Origin: Adineta vaga
Lineage: Eukaryota; Rotifera
Assembly: GCA_021613535.1 (NCBI GenBank)
Contig: CP075497.1
Span: 4,216,001 to 4,280,000 of the forward strand
DNA length: 64,000 nt
Direction: 5' to 3'
Positions within the stretch are counted from its first letter, which is position 1, and every line of letters begins with the position of its first letter. The position numbers were made by a program, and so were the translations under genes. Shown here in pieces: positions 49,285-60,555 of the stretch. The notes under the pieces were generated by a model, which saw only the letters and a list, made by a program, of their open reading frames with translations, was not told where the DNA came from and did no database searches.

Positions 49285-51071
49285 TTAATTTGATATAGGA
49301 GATGCTTCGGAGGGTGACGATGGTGATACTGGTTTAACTTCACCTGGTGATAAGTTCGATCGTGGTGATGACGATGATATTTGATTCGATAAATTCAATG
49401 CTGATGTTGGATTCACGTTATTCTCGGATTTTGAATTTGCAGTTTTATTATTCGTCGATAGATCCATTGAAATTGGTTTGTCATCAGATGATGTATCCAT
49501 ATTTAATCGAGAATCATTAGCATCATTGTTAACAGTTAGCGGTTTTTCACCTGAATTATCTTCATCATGAAGTTCATCATCATGTGTGTCCTCATTTGAT
49601 AAACTTTTACCAAGAATTTCATCGATTTTAAAAAGTTTTTGAAGTTTTTTTTCTAAATGTAATTGAATTAAATCAGCTTGTTCTTGAGAACAAAATCCAT
49701 CATCCACACATCTAAACAATTTATTCATTTAATTCGATTCATTTCATTTTCTTTATTTACCTGGAAATTGTAATGAGATTAGGACTGTGTTTAAGCGATT
49801 CTAAAACTTTTGTGAGAGCTTCAATCAAATAAAGTATCATTCCTTCTGAAGAGACATGCAATGGTGGTCTTGTATCTGCTAGATGCATTGCATAACTATG
49901 AACTGCTTTCCAATCAAGTTTCTTCGAACGAATTACAGAAACTAATGCCGAGAGGTAAATATTTCTACGAGAAAACATTGCTTCGTTGAAAAAAGAAAAG
50001 AAAAAAACATTCTTACTCAATAGTTATTGGTTGATCGGGTTTTGGATCAGTTAAATATTCATTCATTATTGTCCGTATTTGATCCAGAGCATTTTCTCTT
50101 GCTGTGATATATTGTAGAATTTCTGCATCTGTTTGTTCTTGTACAATTCGTGTATAAACATAACGAAGAATTTCATATTCATTTTCATCGAATTGTTTTC
50201 GTATGGGATCATCGGTGGAAAAAAATGATAGATCAATATCGATAATAAATTGTTTATTTTCTAATAATTCATTGGTTAATACGGCATCAAGTGAATGAAC
50301 TCGTTTTGTTGATGATTGAGAATCTTTATGATTGGTTTCATCATTTGTTAATTTCGCTTTTTTTCGATTATCACTATCTAAACTTTCGCTTCCACTATCA
50401 TTGTCATAGATTGGTGCATGACTTTTTTCACTTATTGTCAAATAATTTTTTGCTAAACCACTTGTTGATACATAAACATCAACTGATTGAATATTGGAAA
50501 GTTTTTCAACGGATGAATACACACAATTGGAAGTGAAATATGGAAGTGTTGAAGCAACTCTATAGAGCAAAAAACAAATTCAAAATTGAAAACAATCATT
50601 TAGATTTGAAAAACGTACTTTAAAACACCAGTTTCTTGACATTTTCCTACTTTTAATTGATAAAATCCATCTTGAAATTGATGAGCCCATGGTGGTTTAA
50701 ACCAAAAAATCGTTTTTAAATAACCTCGATAAACAGCTGGAAGTATCCAAGATTGATTTTTAATCGAACTAAAATCGATCAAAAGTTTTTGTGAAAGCAG
50801 AAAATTCATCGTTTTACTTCATAATATGATCGAGTGTATCGATTTCATCTGCTTGAACATCTTTCGGTACAAGTAAATCAGCATATGTATCAAATCGAAT
50901 TAATGCAAATTCATCTGATTTGATATTGTCTCCAAAATCATGATTTATTATTGGAAGAACCTGGAAAAAAAGAAAGTCATATTAGATCATTTAATATAAA
51001 AAAGAAATCATTCTCACTTCATGATTATTTTCAAGAATTTTAATCTTCAATTTATCTTTTGTATACACCAT
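49285..51071 (-). CDS. C5orf22: C5orf22 / UPF0489 family protein
   Basis: Start at 51071 (MVYTKDKLKIKILENNHEVL), stop at 49285-49287. Family blocks follow in order: HEVLPIINHDFGDNIKSDEF, LIRFDTYADLLVPKDVQADE, WILPAVYRGYLKTIFWFKPP, then a variable region, KQFIIDIDLSFFSTDDPIRK, and LITISRCVDDGFCSQEQADL near the end. The HFDSH-like and DIDLDFFS-like aspartates of the family are only partly kept here (RFDTY replaces HFDSH), so any arginase-fold metal site may be altered; this is inference. The C-terminal 120 residues are Ser/Asp-rich and disordered. Biochemical function of the family is unknown to me. TTTCAG lies 26 bases before the ATG; YPEL5 ends 153 bases upstream. Confidence 0.9.
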
Positions 51072-51223
51072 TACATGGTCTTTTTGGCGAATCTAATCTG
51101 AAATATTTGCTATTTATTGTTTCGATTCAAATACATGAAGAATATATACATATATATATATATATATATTTATAATTACAAAAAAAAGTAAATAAACAAT
51201 TTAATTTAAAAGTTTTTGGTCAC

Positions 51224-51625
51224 TTAAAATCCATCACTTTCATTAATGAGAGCACGTTCGAGAATAACTCGACCTTCTTTATAACGTTGTGATTCTTCGG
51301 TTGCAAATTCATACATCCAACCAAGTTTTGTGTCACATTTTTTACAACTTATATCACGAACAAAATGACGACCAGTTAACATCATCTAGACAGACAAAAA
51401 AAACAAGGTCTTGATTGATTCCAAAAATCAAGATCAATTCGGATTTACTCGTTCTTGAACAGGACTTTGTTTTGTATTAACAACACGACTGAATAGAAAT
51501 GCTCGACCTGTTGCACCTGTAAATCGTGTGGAAACTAATTCATTACGATTGGTTAAGGGAGTTTCACAATGTGCACATGAAAATATACGTTGACCACCTA
51601 AATGTTCCAGGAAAATGCGTCCCAT
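51224..51625 (-). CDS. YPEL5: YPEL5, Yippee-like zinc-binding protein
   Basis: Two exons, about 112 residues, start at 51625, stop at 51224-51226. The sequence follows vertebrate YPEL5 almost residue for residue: [80 protein letters not shown]. The two CxxC pairs (SCAHC and SCKKC) supply the zinc site of the Yippee/beta-tent fold. YPEL5 associates with the GID/CTLH ubiquitin ligase and mitotic structures. The short C-terminal tail present in vertebrates after SEGF is missing. It is the first gene of a four-gene same-strand run with small gaps. Confidence 0.95.
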
Positions 51626-52060
51626 ACTTTAAATGATTTCTTTTGATCAATTTTTTATACGAATACGTGCTTTGGTTTGTAGAATATTGGAATTTGAATA
51701 TCCAGCGGTAAAAGTAAGAGGAAAAAAAAAGAAATAAACAATCAATCGATAACGATTTTGAGAATTAACTAATCATATATTAGTTCTAGTAAGATGTCGC
51801 TAGATGATTAAGAAAGTATTATTTTACCCTGGATTGAAAACATTCTGACCCAGACCCACCCCCAAGATTGGACTTTATTCTTCATGTAAATATTTTGTCC
51901 TATGCTTTTGTACTCTTATAGTCAAAGTTATTGTAGAAAATCACAAAGTACAAATTATTAATCTATATTAGTACAGCTGGTTTATTTTCTCACATTTATC
52001 CAGTTCGAAACTATATAAAATTTTGTTTTCCAATGATCTATTGCTTCACTTTCTTCAAAT
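51626..52060. promoter_or_regulatory. Divergent promoter region, YPEL5 run and secreted-protein gene
   Basis: 435 bases between divergent genes. A TATATAAA box at 52013-52020 lies about 41 bases before the ATG of the plus-strand gene, a fitting core promoter. On the other side it should drive YPEL5 and perhaps the whole four-gene run. A C-rich patch lies at about 51851-51872. Confidence 0.5.
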
Positions 52061-52564
52061 ATGGTAACAACATCATTCATCGTTTTTGTAGTATTCTTGG
52101 GAATTGTTTCATCAAACAATGAAAAGGATACTATTCGTATTATCAATTCAGGTTCATCAAATACTGCTGGCTATGTCATTACAGTAGAACGTAGCGGACG
52201 TGTTACATGGAACATTGCACCACGATTTCATCCTACTACATCACCAGCACCACGTAGTACAACTGCACGAACTCATTCATCTTCATCATCAACACCAAGT
52301 AGTACAACTACACAAAATAGTATTCAACTTTCAGTCAGTCGTATAAATAGTATCTTCGAAGCTGTTCAACTCGCTTTTCCATTCAAGCAATATAAACCTG
52401 TTTTTTGTGTGAAAAGTGTTTCATTTGGTACAATGCTTCACCTTCAATACAAAGGCGAAGAAACACCTGATTTAAATTGTCCAAGACAAGAAGAACGATT
52501 AATAACTTTAAACAAATATGTTCAAGGCTTAATTACCGATTTACACATTAACACATTTGGTTAA
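52061..52564 (+). CDS. Secreted hypothetical protein, intronless, possible horizontal acquisition
   Basis: 167 residues in one exon. The N terminus MVTTSFIVFVVFLGIVSS is a clear signal peptide with cleavage predicted near residue 18. A short domain DTIRIINSGSSNTAGYVITV is followed by a Thr/Ser/Pro linker (about 65-95), then a second domain: NSIFEAVQLAFPF, VFCVKSVSFGTMLHLQYKGE, ETPDLNCPRQEERLITLNKY. The two cysteines (FCVKS and NCPRQ) could form a disulfide. The pattern of an IFNSGSTNTSGY-like start and a C-terminal ASFG..TSPDLTCP-like half recalls small secreted bacterial hypothetical proteins; this is memory-level resemblance, not a search result. Function unknown. It is among the few intronless genes here and has its own TATA box. 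Confidence 0.72.
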   Translation: MVTTSFIVFVVFLGIVSSNNEKDTIRIINSGSSNTAGYVITVERSGRVTWNIAPRFHPTTSPAPRSTTARTHSSSSSTPSSTTTQNSIQLSVSRINSIFEAVQLAFPFKQYKPVFCVKSVSFGTMLHLQYKGEETPDLNCPRQEERLITLNKYVQGLITDLHINTFG

Positions 52565-52751
52565 CTGACGAATGAATGATTAGGAAACAAAACTGTGTTT
52601 TTTTTTGTTATTTGAAGATTCATTAAAAAGATTTAGAAAAAAAATAGAATTTCAATCTCATCTGTACAATCAAAATAATCAAATACTAATGAAAAACAAA
52701 ACCGAATAAAGAATCTTGTGATTTTTTTGTTCTTGTGTTGATTCTTTCAGA

Positions 52752-55700
52752 TTATTGAGTTTCAGTTATTGTTGTATCAAGTGACGGTCGTCGAAATTCC
52801 GCAATAGGTAATAATGAACTATTTCGACTCAATGTTCCAGGACCATGTAACATACTCCATGGATACAGACGATGATTTTTAACTCGTTCACTCGTTCGAT
52901 AATTAACATTTGATAATGGACGAATCGTTGCATCAACTGGTACAGTACATTGAGTACCTTCGAGTTCAAAACCACGAATTTCAAGTGGCATAGATTGACT
53001 AACATCATGACAATGTTGATGATGTTCATCCTGAATAAAAGAAACTACAATGAGATGAAATATGTGCAAAAAGAATTGCGTACCATGTTTTTGGCAAGAC
53101 GAATTTCTGTAGCTCGATTTGTTCGAATACTTGTGTCAAGTAATGTTCCACTCATTCCACTATTTTGACTATTTCGTGGAGTTGAACGCTGACGAAAGAT
53201 AAAATGATAAAGTTTTCAATGCGAATGACTGATACGGATAACTTACATAGGGTAGTAAATCTCTGGGTGTATTAGATTGATGAATAGGTGTAACTGAATG
53301 TAGAAATGAATGATTATTACTTCCATCACCATCCATTCTCTACGTATAATGAATGCAAAGAAATATTATGAAAATATATAAATAAAAAATGATGTCTTAC
53401 ATGTGTGAGACGAGATTTGTTCATTTCATCATACCATTCCTGTTGAATAGGTCGATGTGATCGAGGTGTCGTTTCATTGGGTAACTTATCAAATAGAATA
53501 ATATGAGAAATTCGAATAAAAGAAAAGATATTTTATTTTACTTCAAGATCAGGAAAACGTTGACGATGATTAATTGGAAGTAGAACTTTACTTGATCGTC
53601 TTGAAGATGTCAATGCATATTCACTTCGATTTGTATGTGCTTGCTGAAAACATAACGTGTCAATTGTTTTAAAAAAAAAAGAAAAGAAATATATCAAAGC
53701 AATTTACTGTTGTCGGAGAACGCTCATAATTATAATCAATTGCTAATTGATCATTCGATGGTAATTGTGGCAAATCTTCATGTTCTCTTTTACGTTTTAA
53801 TGGTGGTAACTAAATAGGAAAAGTATCGAATTAATCAAAATCTATTGATTAGTTGTTGTTCTTTTCACTCTTACTTTATTAACACGTTTCCGACGTGATT
53901 CTCGATCCCATCCTCGACGAGTCTAATGATCAAGAAATAATTTAGTAAAATTAAGAAGTTTTCAAGAAGAAAATGCATCTACTGAATCATTATTTTTCAC
54001 TTTTGGATTGTAAACTGAATTGAGACTGCGTGTTTTACTGACCGCATTCCATTTTGGTTTTCTTGGTGGTGTCTAAAATGAAAGTAAAACGAATAAATAA
54101 AACAAATTATAATTTTCATTGTATCGACCTACGTTGACATGTCGAAACTGAGATAAGAACATAGTCGACAAACGTAAATCAAGCGCCATTACTTTTCCGT
54201 TTTCCTAGATTTTATTTTGACTCATCTCTTGATTTATTTGCAATCAACAATAAAAAATTCTTCTACACACCTGTACTCAAAATTTTGAAAAGTATGTAGA
54301 ATCTAATAAATATATATCTAACAATTGAAAATTGACATTATGCAAAGAAAAGATCATATATTGTAACTATGACTCGATATTTTCTTTTTGTAAACTTATT
54401 AAAATAATGATCGTGGAAAAAAAGAGAAACAGAACAAAAACACAGCCTGAAAAAAGCTCTTTCTTCTTGTTTAACAATAGAAATACATCTTACTACTACC
54501 AGAAAGCAAAAATTTTGCATGCATTTTGTTTTCTATATACTTGAAAAGAAAAAATAACTCGTCAATCAGCTTGTTATGTATGCATACATTTGCATGATTC
54601 TGTTACTATTCAAACGAGTTCAACAAGAAAAGGAATTCTTTGACAAAATTTTTCTTTTTTCTTAATCATTGTTTTACTTTTACACACGCCCGAATCAATA
54701 TGTAGGTCTTTCTATTGCTTTTAAAAAAGCATTCTTATTGAATCATGTAATTTATCGTGCATAGCAACCAAGAGCTTTAGAATAATTCTTATTACCTTTC
54801 GATTTCGTCGATGAGATTTGTAATTATAATTTTCCCAAACATAATCTTTCAATTGTGAATTTCGTACCCGTGTTGGTCGATCAAAAATCATCTAAAGAAT
54901 TTCATATACGATCAAAGAAGATGAAAGTTTTGAAGACGTACTTTAGTATGTTTTGATACTTTTGGAGGATTGATTGGACTTAATACACGATTATTTCGCT
55001 TTAGATTGGGATACTATTTAAGGAGAAGAAATGTAAAGTAAAACAAAGGAAGAAAAGAAACTTTTTATACTCACTGTAACAATAGCTTTCTTTCGATCTA
55101 GTTTACGAAGATCAAGTTCGGACCAACAATGTACTTTTGCTCGAGCATTCCAATTTAGTTTTTCATTGAAAATCTAACCAACATAAAAACATAAAAAAAG
55201 AAAAGATTTATTTCGATATTCTTACTTGACCATTACTCAATGTTGTTCGTGATGGATGTACTCTTGCCGGTGAATGCATTCGAAATTTTGGTACACCATC
55301 CCATTGAGGTGTTTTATGAAAAATCTTTTTTATAATAAAAATAAAATCATATTTTCATTCTTGTAATTCCTACTTGTATTGTAGAATCCTTTGATTTATC
55401 TTGTATATGGTCATGTCTTCTCTGTGGTACTTTTGGTCCTCCTATTCGTCCATCTTTTTCTTCCAAGATCTAAAAGAATAGAATATGCTAAAAGTTTAAA
55501 TTACTTGATAAGCATACAGGTGTATAAGAACGATTATTTGGAAAATGATGCTGCAATCTTCTATCAAATTGCTCTTGATAAAGATGGGCTTGTTCAGCAT
55601 CAGAAATGTGTGGTAATGAATTAGCTGGAGCAAGAGTATCTCGTTGAAAAAATCGAGGTGATTCTTTAACAAAATCGGATAGTTTAGATTCACTATGCCA

Positions 55701-58700
55701 TCGAGGTTTTTTATCATAAATCTATAAGGTTTATTCGTTTGAAATGAATTGTTAAGGGAAATATTTCGTACTTTGACTTCCTTTCGTCGCGGTGTATAAT
55801 TAAAATTTTCATAGGAATACTCTTTCAATCTAGATGCTGAATGCCATTCAAGAGGTTCATGAAAAATAGTTGGACTTCCGTCAGCTAGAAACATCAATCG
55901 ACCAAACATTTGTACTGGTAAATCCTAGGAATTAAAGAAGTGAATTAGAAGAGAAAGACAATACATGATTTTTTTTACTTTGATAGAATGAATATGTTGT
56001 TCATCACCAATTTGTTCTTGAACGAATAGTTCTTTACGATCATTTGGGTTTTTTGACTATTCAATAAGATTATAGAAAAAAAAGATTCTTTCAAAAAAAA
56101 AGTATTCTTTCTACTTTATGTTGATTCAGTTCCAAAACATTATCTTCTTCGTTGTCGGACTATTATTGAAGAAAAAGAAGGAGAACATATATTCATCAGA
56201 GACATTTCGTAGGAAACAAACTTTTGAATGGTATATTTTCCTTGATATGACATTGAATTTTCTCGGATGGTAATCAAAATTTTCGAATGAATTTACACGT
56301 GCTTGAACATATGCATATTTTTCATTTGGTTGATGCTAAATTGAAAACAAATGAGTTAATTGGATGGATGAAAACTTATTTCTTATTAACCTTGCTAGCT
56401 AAGATCGAAGCAACACGTTCACGCCAATTAGGATCCATGTGTTGTTCTTCAACAAATGGATGTACAGGACTACCGGAAAAAGATACACGACGTTGACGTT
56501 GTTCTCGTTCTGATTTTGGTTCGAAAAACTCATTGTTAGGATCGTTCGGTGATGTACTTCGTACCTGAATTTATTGAAATTTTAGCATTCGACTTGTGAT
56601 AAGATATGCTTACTTCAACACGTAATGATGGTGATGCATTCTCATTCATAGATTGTTTGTGCTCGATGTAATTGTTCATTCTGAGAATGAGATGATAAAC
56701 GTCTTTGAATTTCAGTAGCAAACGCTGGTTGTATTGGTGACAAAACTGATGCCTGTTTTTTCGTTGTATGGTGATTGGTATTAGAAGTATTTGTCTTTTC
56801 ATTTGGAAGAGTTAATGATGATGTAGCGTTACCTTCGATAGATGTATGATTCGTATCGTCTACTTCATGACGACGAGGAGAGATAGTTGTTGAATGTTCA
56901 TTTTTATTAGATTTGAATTGAGCAGTTAAATTTTCATGAGTTTGATGATGACCTTCAGTATTCTTGACTGAGTCAGACGTTGGTGATTTTTGTACTTTTC
57001 GCTTTCGCTCATCGAAATGTACTGGAGAAATTGAAGGACTTTGATGTGTAGAGTTTTGTTCTTGTTTATAATTTGACAATGAAGTATTATTTTTCGGTGA
57101 CATTGGTGGTAATTGAATTTTAGCTTTTTGTTCAACTTCATGTGATGAACCATTCTGTTTGAAAGTCAAGGCTTTTGGCGAATGGACTTTTGTCTGCAAT
57201 GGTTGACTTAGTAACTTTTGTTCTAATGTATTATTCACCGATTGAATCGGTTTTCTATGACCTTCAGTAGATAGATTTTCATTGGAATGTCGAGATGATA
57301 ATCTTTCAGGATGTATTCCATTTGCAGGATTAGGTGATTGTATTTGATCTTGTGGTGGATTTTTTGAAAGAGAAGAATTTCTTTTCTGCGGTGATGTGGT
57401 TTTTGATCTTGGTATTTCATTGTCTTCAAGATCGGATGAATCCAGATTCAAAGGAAGTGCTGAATTTGCTGAAGAACTTAAACCTGATTCACTACGTTGT
57501 GAAATAGAACGATCACTTAATGATCGTTCATCGAAATTCTGTAATGATCGTGGTTTATCATCTAAATATTCTTCGTGTTCATTTATTGGTGTTTCCTGTC
57601 GTTCACCTGGAAACGTCATGGGTCGTTCTACTTCGTGATTATTTGAAGAAGACGAGGAACTTGAAGAACTATGTCGTTGTTGATTTGTTTGAGAACGTTC
57701 ATTGGCAGCTGTGGATGAATGTCGAGAATTTGACTTTCGACCAGTGGACTTCTTTCCACTATTACTTTTTAATGAACTGTGAGCTGAAGATGTCGAACGT
57801 GATAATGATCGTTCAGTTGAATTGATTCTATCCGGTGTCTGGTCTCCTTCGTCATTTGCTGATGTTGTTGTCTGTATCTGTGAATGCATTTGAAGGACTA
57901 AGAATGGCGATGATGACGTAGTATGACAATTGTTTGAATTACATAAACGTTTTTCTTGTTCTTCAATACTTAAATGAACTGCATCTGTATTTAATGTCGT
58001 ATTTGATGGTTTTCTATTATAATTGTCGTTATTTCTGTTGTTTTCAAATGTAAATTGCGTTTGCACGTTGCCGATAATGGAAGAAGGCAATACTTGCTTT
58101 AGTGGCGATGACGACGACGACGGTAGGATTGAAATCGTAGTCACGATAGATTTCTTTGTCACATCGATTTTTTTTCTTTTTATTTCTTCTCTTTTTTCTG
58201 TATTTACATGTCGATTGTTCTTTCCTATTGTGGACGGTATTGACGAGGGCTGATTTAGCTGTTGTTGTTGCTGCTGCTGCTGCTGCTGCTCTGGATGATG
58301 TGACACGTGAGGTGAAAAGAAGATTACTGATGACGATGGCGATTGGGCTATTTGACGTCTATCAGTGTCATTATCATTATCATTTCTTATAAGATCTTTT
58401 CGAACTTCAGAATTAATAACATTCTGAACAATCAATGGACTTCTCCTATTCTTATTATTCGTTAGATTAGGAGAAGAAGTAACACCAGAATTGATCCTTT
58501 TTGCTTGTACAGAAGGCAATTTTTCAGGAAAATCATCGATATTAACTGCTGAATTTCGCGTTGATGGACGTGAATTGTTCCTAACCTGTGGTATATCTGC
58601 AGTAATATCAGGATAATGTTCTTGAAAGAATATTGTATTTTGAGAAACGGCAGGTGAATTGAATTCAGATGTAATTGAAATTTCCGATCGAATTGGAATC

Positions 58701-59594
58701 GATGAGTCCATGTTGCGCTTAGTTGATTGATTTGTTGATGTTAATTGATGCAAAAATGTATTTTGCAATAACTGATCAATATCGGGATCAATATGATCAT
58801 TTGAAAATAAATTTATAGTTGCATTTAAAAGATCAGGTTGACTTGGATTGTTCGATTCAGAATCGATAAACATTGAATAATTCTTAGATGGTGCTCCAAG
58901 ATCATGAAGAAATTGATCAGCATCTAATGTTTCTTCAAGAATTACTTCTTCGTATTCATCAAAGTTGACTTCATTATCATGATTTTTCGAGTCATGTTTA
59001 AGAATGATTACCATCTAAATCAGAATGAGATTGCTCATTCATCCGTTGATCGTCTACAAAAATATTTCGTGATAAGTTATCCGTTGTTTGAAAGACAGGT
59101 GTTGGCATTCGTCGAATAAGATTATTGTTACAAATGAGAGATTGATCTATTACATTTGGTCTTCTCAATAAAGGTAGACGAGATGTTCTTGATTGTCGTT
59201 CAAACGAAGTTAAATCTTCTTCAATATCATGAATAGAATGTTGTATATCAATAAGTTTTTGTTCTCGAAAAACATCAGCTCTATTTCGGTTGATATTGTT
59301 CAATACAGGAAGTCGATCTGATTCTGCTGATTTATATTCCGATGGTAATGATGAAACAGCAAGTGATCGTCGCTGTTTTGATACTTCGATTTCATCAAAT
59401 ATTGATAATGGATCTGCTAGATCGGCAATTGTACTAGTAGATAAAGTTAACAATCGTTGAAAAGATAAAGATGATTGATAATATTGTCGATTATAGAATG
59501 AGTTATGATGAAATAATGGATTTGTATCTTCATTTCGAGATGATCTAGGACTGCTTATATATTTATTATAATTGGCTTTATTGTGATCATTCAT
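52752..59594 (-). CDS. Large modular disordered protein with repeated Trp/Tyr-Pro motif exons (possible microtubule binder)
   Basis: Modelled as one gene: ATG at 59594 (MNDHNKANYNKYISSPRSSR), a first exon to 59012, a 43-nt intron, a 2.2-kb Ser/Thr/Gln-rich exon (58968 to 56724), another 43-nt intron (56681-56723), then about 20 short exons to the stop at 52752-52754. I estimate 1,600 residues, mostly disordered and Pro/Ser-rich with a poly-Gln run. The C-terminal exons repeat a motif like EWHSASRLKEYSYENFNYTP or ARVNSFENFDYHPRKFNV: basic and aromatic, with Tyr-x-Pro. It faintly recalls tau/MAP repeats (SK.GS.DN..Y.P). That link is speculative. Nearly all of these introns are phase 0. The 43-nt introns restore frame exactly; without them there would be two genes meeting near 56650. 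Family not recognised. Confidence 0.62.
54209..54796. other. Long intron of the modular gene, or gene boundary
   Basis: About 590 bases, ten times the usual intron here. The exon downstream (about 54140-54208) contains an in-frame ATG (MALDLRLSTMFLSQF), so an internal promoter or a separate gene for 52752-54208 is possible. AT-rich, nothing else seen. Confidence 0.4.
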
Positions 59595-60555
59595 CTTTCT
59601 TCGATTGTTGAATATCAATGTCGATATATTCGTTCTTTACGTATGCGTCTTTTATTCTTTTTCTTCTTTGTCAAATGAAAAAAAAATTCATTGAATTTCA
59701 AGTACTTTTTCTCCTGTTGTTCTATATGAAATTAAGTAGAACATGCTCCAACATCATTACTACATATTTGAATTCAAGTGAGCACAGATGTGAGAAAAAA
59801 TTTTCATACACATTGAAAACAAATAGAACGGTACAATTGATTTCAACGCAATGAAAAGACGAAACTTTCGTAAAACATGGTGATAGGTATTTTATTTATT
59901 GATATTTGATAGTTTTGTGTTCTATTCTTGAAATTTGATTTCATAACATCGATGTATTATTCTTGATCAAGGATTTATTTTGTTAATATTTGAACTCGAT
60001 TATTTATTTTGTATGGATCACTTTAACGGCGAATAGCAATCGAAAAATCAATTCATTCCTTTAGTATTTATTCAAAATGATTGATCTTTCTTACAACTTT
60101 GTTATTCACTCTATTCTAATCATTGGACAGTTTTTATATTAAATATCTAATCAAATATCATTTCATTTTAAAAAAAATTCAAGATTAGTTTGTGATTGTT
60201 AAACAGTTTATCATATCGGAAAAAAGCAAACGACAAGCTCTTTGTAACGATTGATATATAAAACACACACAATACACCAATAAAGATAACACTATTCATA
60301 GAAAAACATCAGGGAAAAAACAATTCTATATCTACTTTCTAAACAACGCAGAAAACGTGGGCATTGCTCTTGGTCTAAAATTACTATGGGACAAACAAAA
60401 AAAATTATGTCAAGAATACTAATCACAAGCTCATATTATAAATACTACTGTTCATGAGAATAGAGGTTAGATATAACGGAGAAAAATAAATTAGATGGAT
60501 TTTTACGAAACTTCACCGTCTCATTGATTCATTTGATTCGAGCTCGTTTTTCATT
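59595..60555. other. Intergenic, upstream of modular gene / 3' of SLC25A22
   Basis: About 960 AT-rich bases, probably the promoter of the modular gene and the 3' UTR of SLC25A22. The plus-strand open frame at 59618-59854 has no similarity. Confidence 0.5.

Noticed and set aside
51838-51875. C-rich patch as an RNA gene or tRNA
   Set aside because: No cloverleaf, no B-box-like GGTTCRA sequence and no stable hairpin seen.
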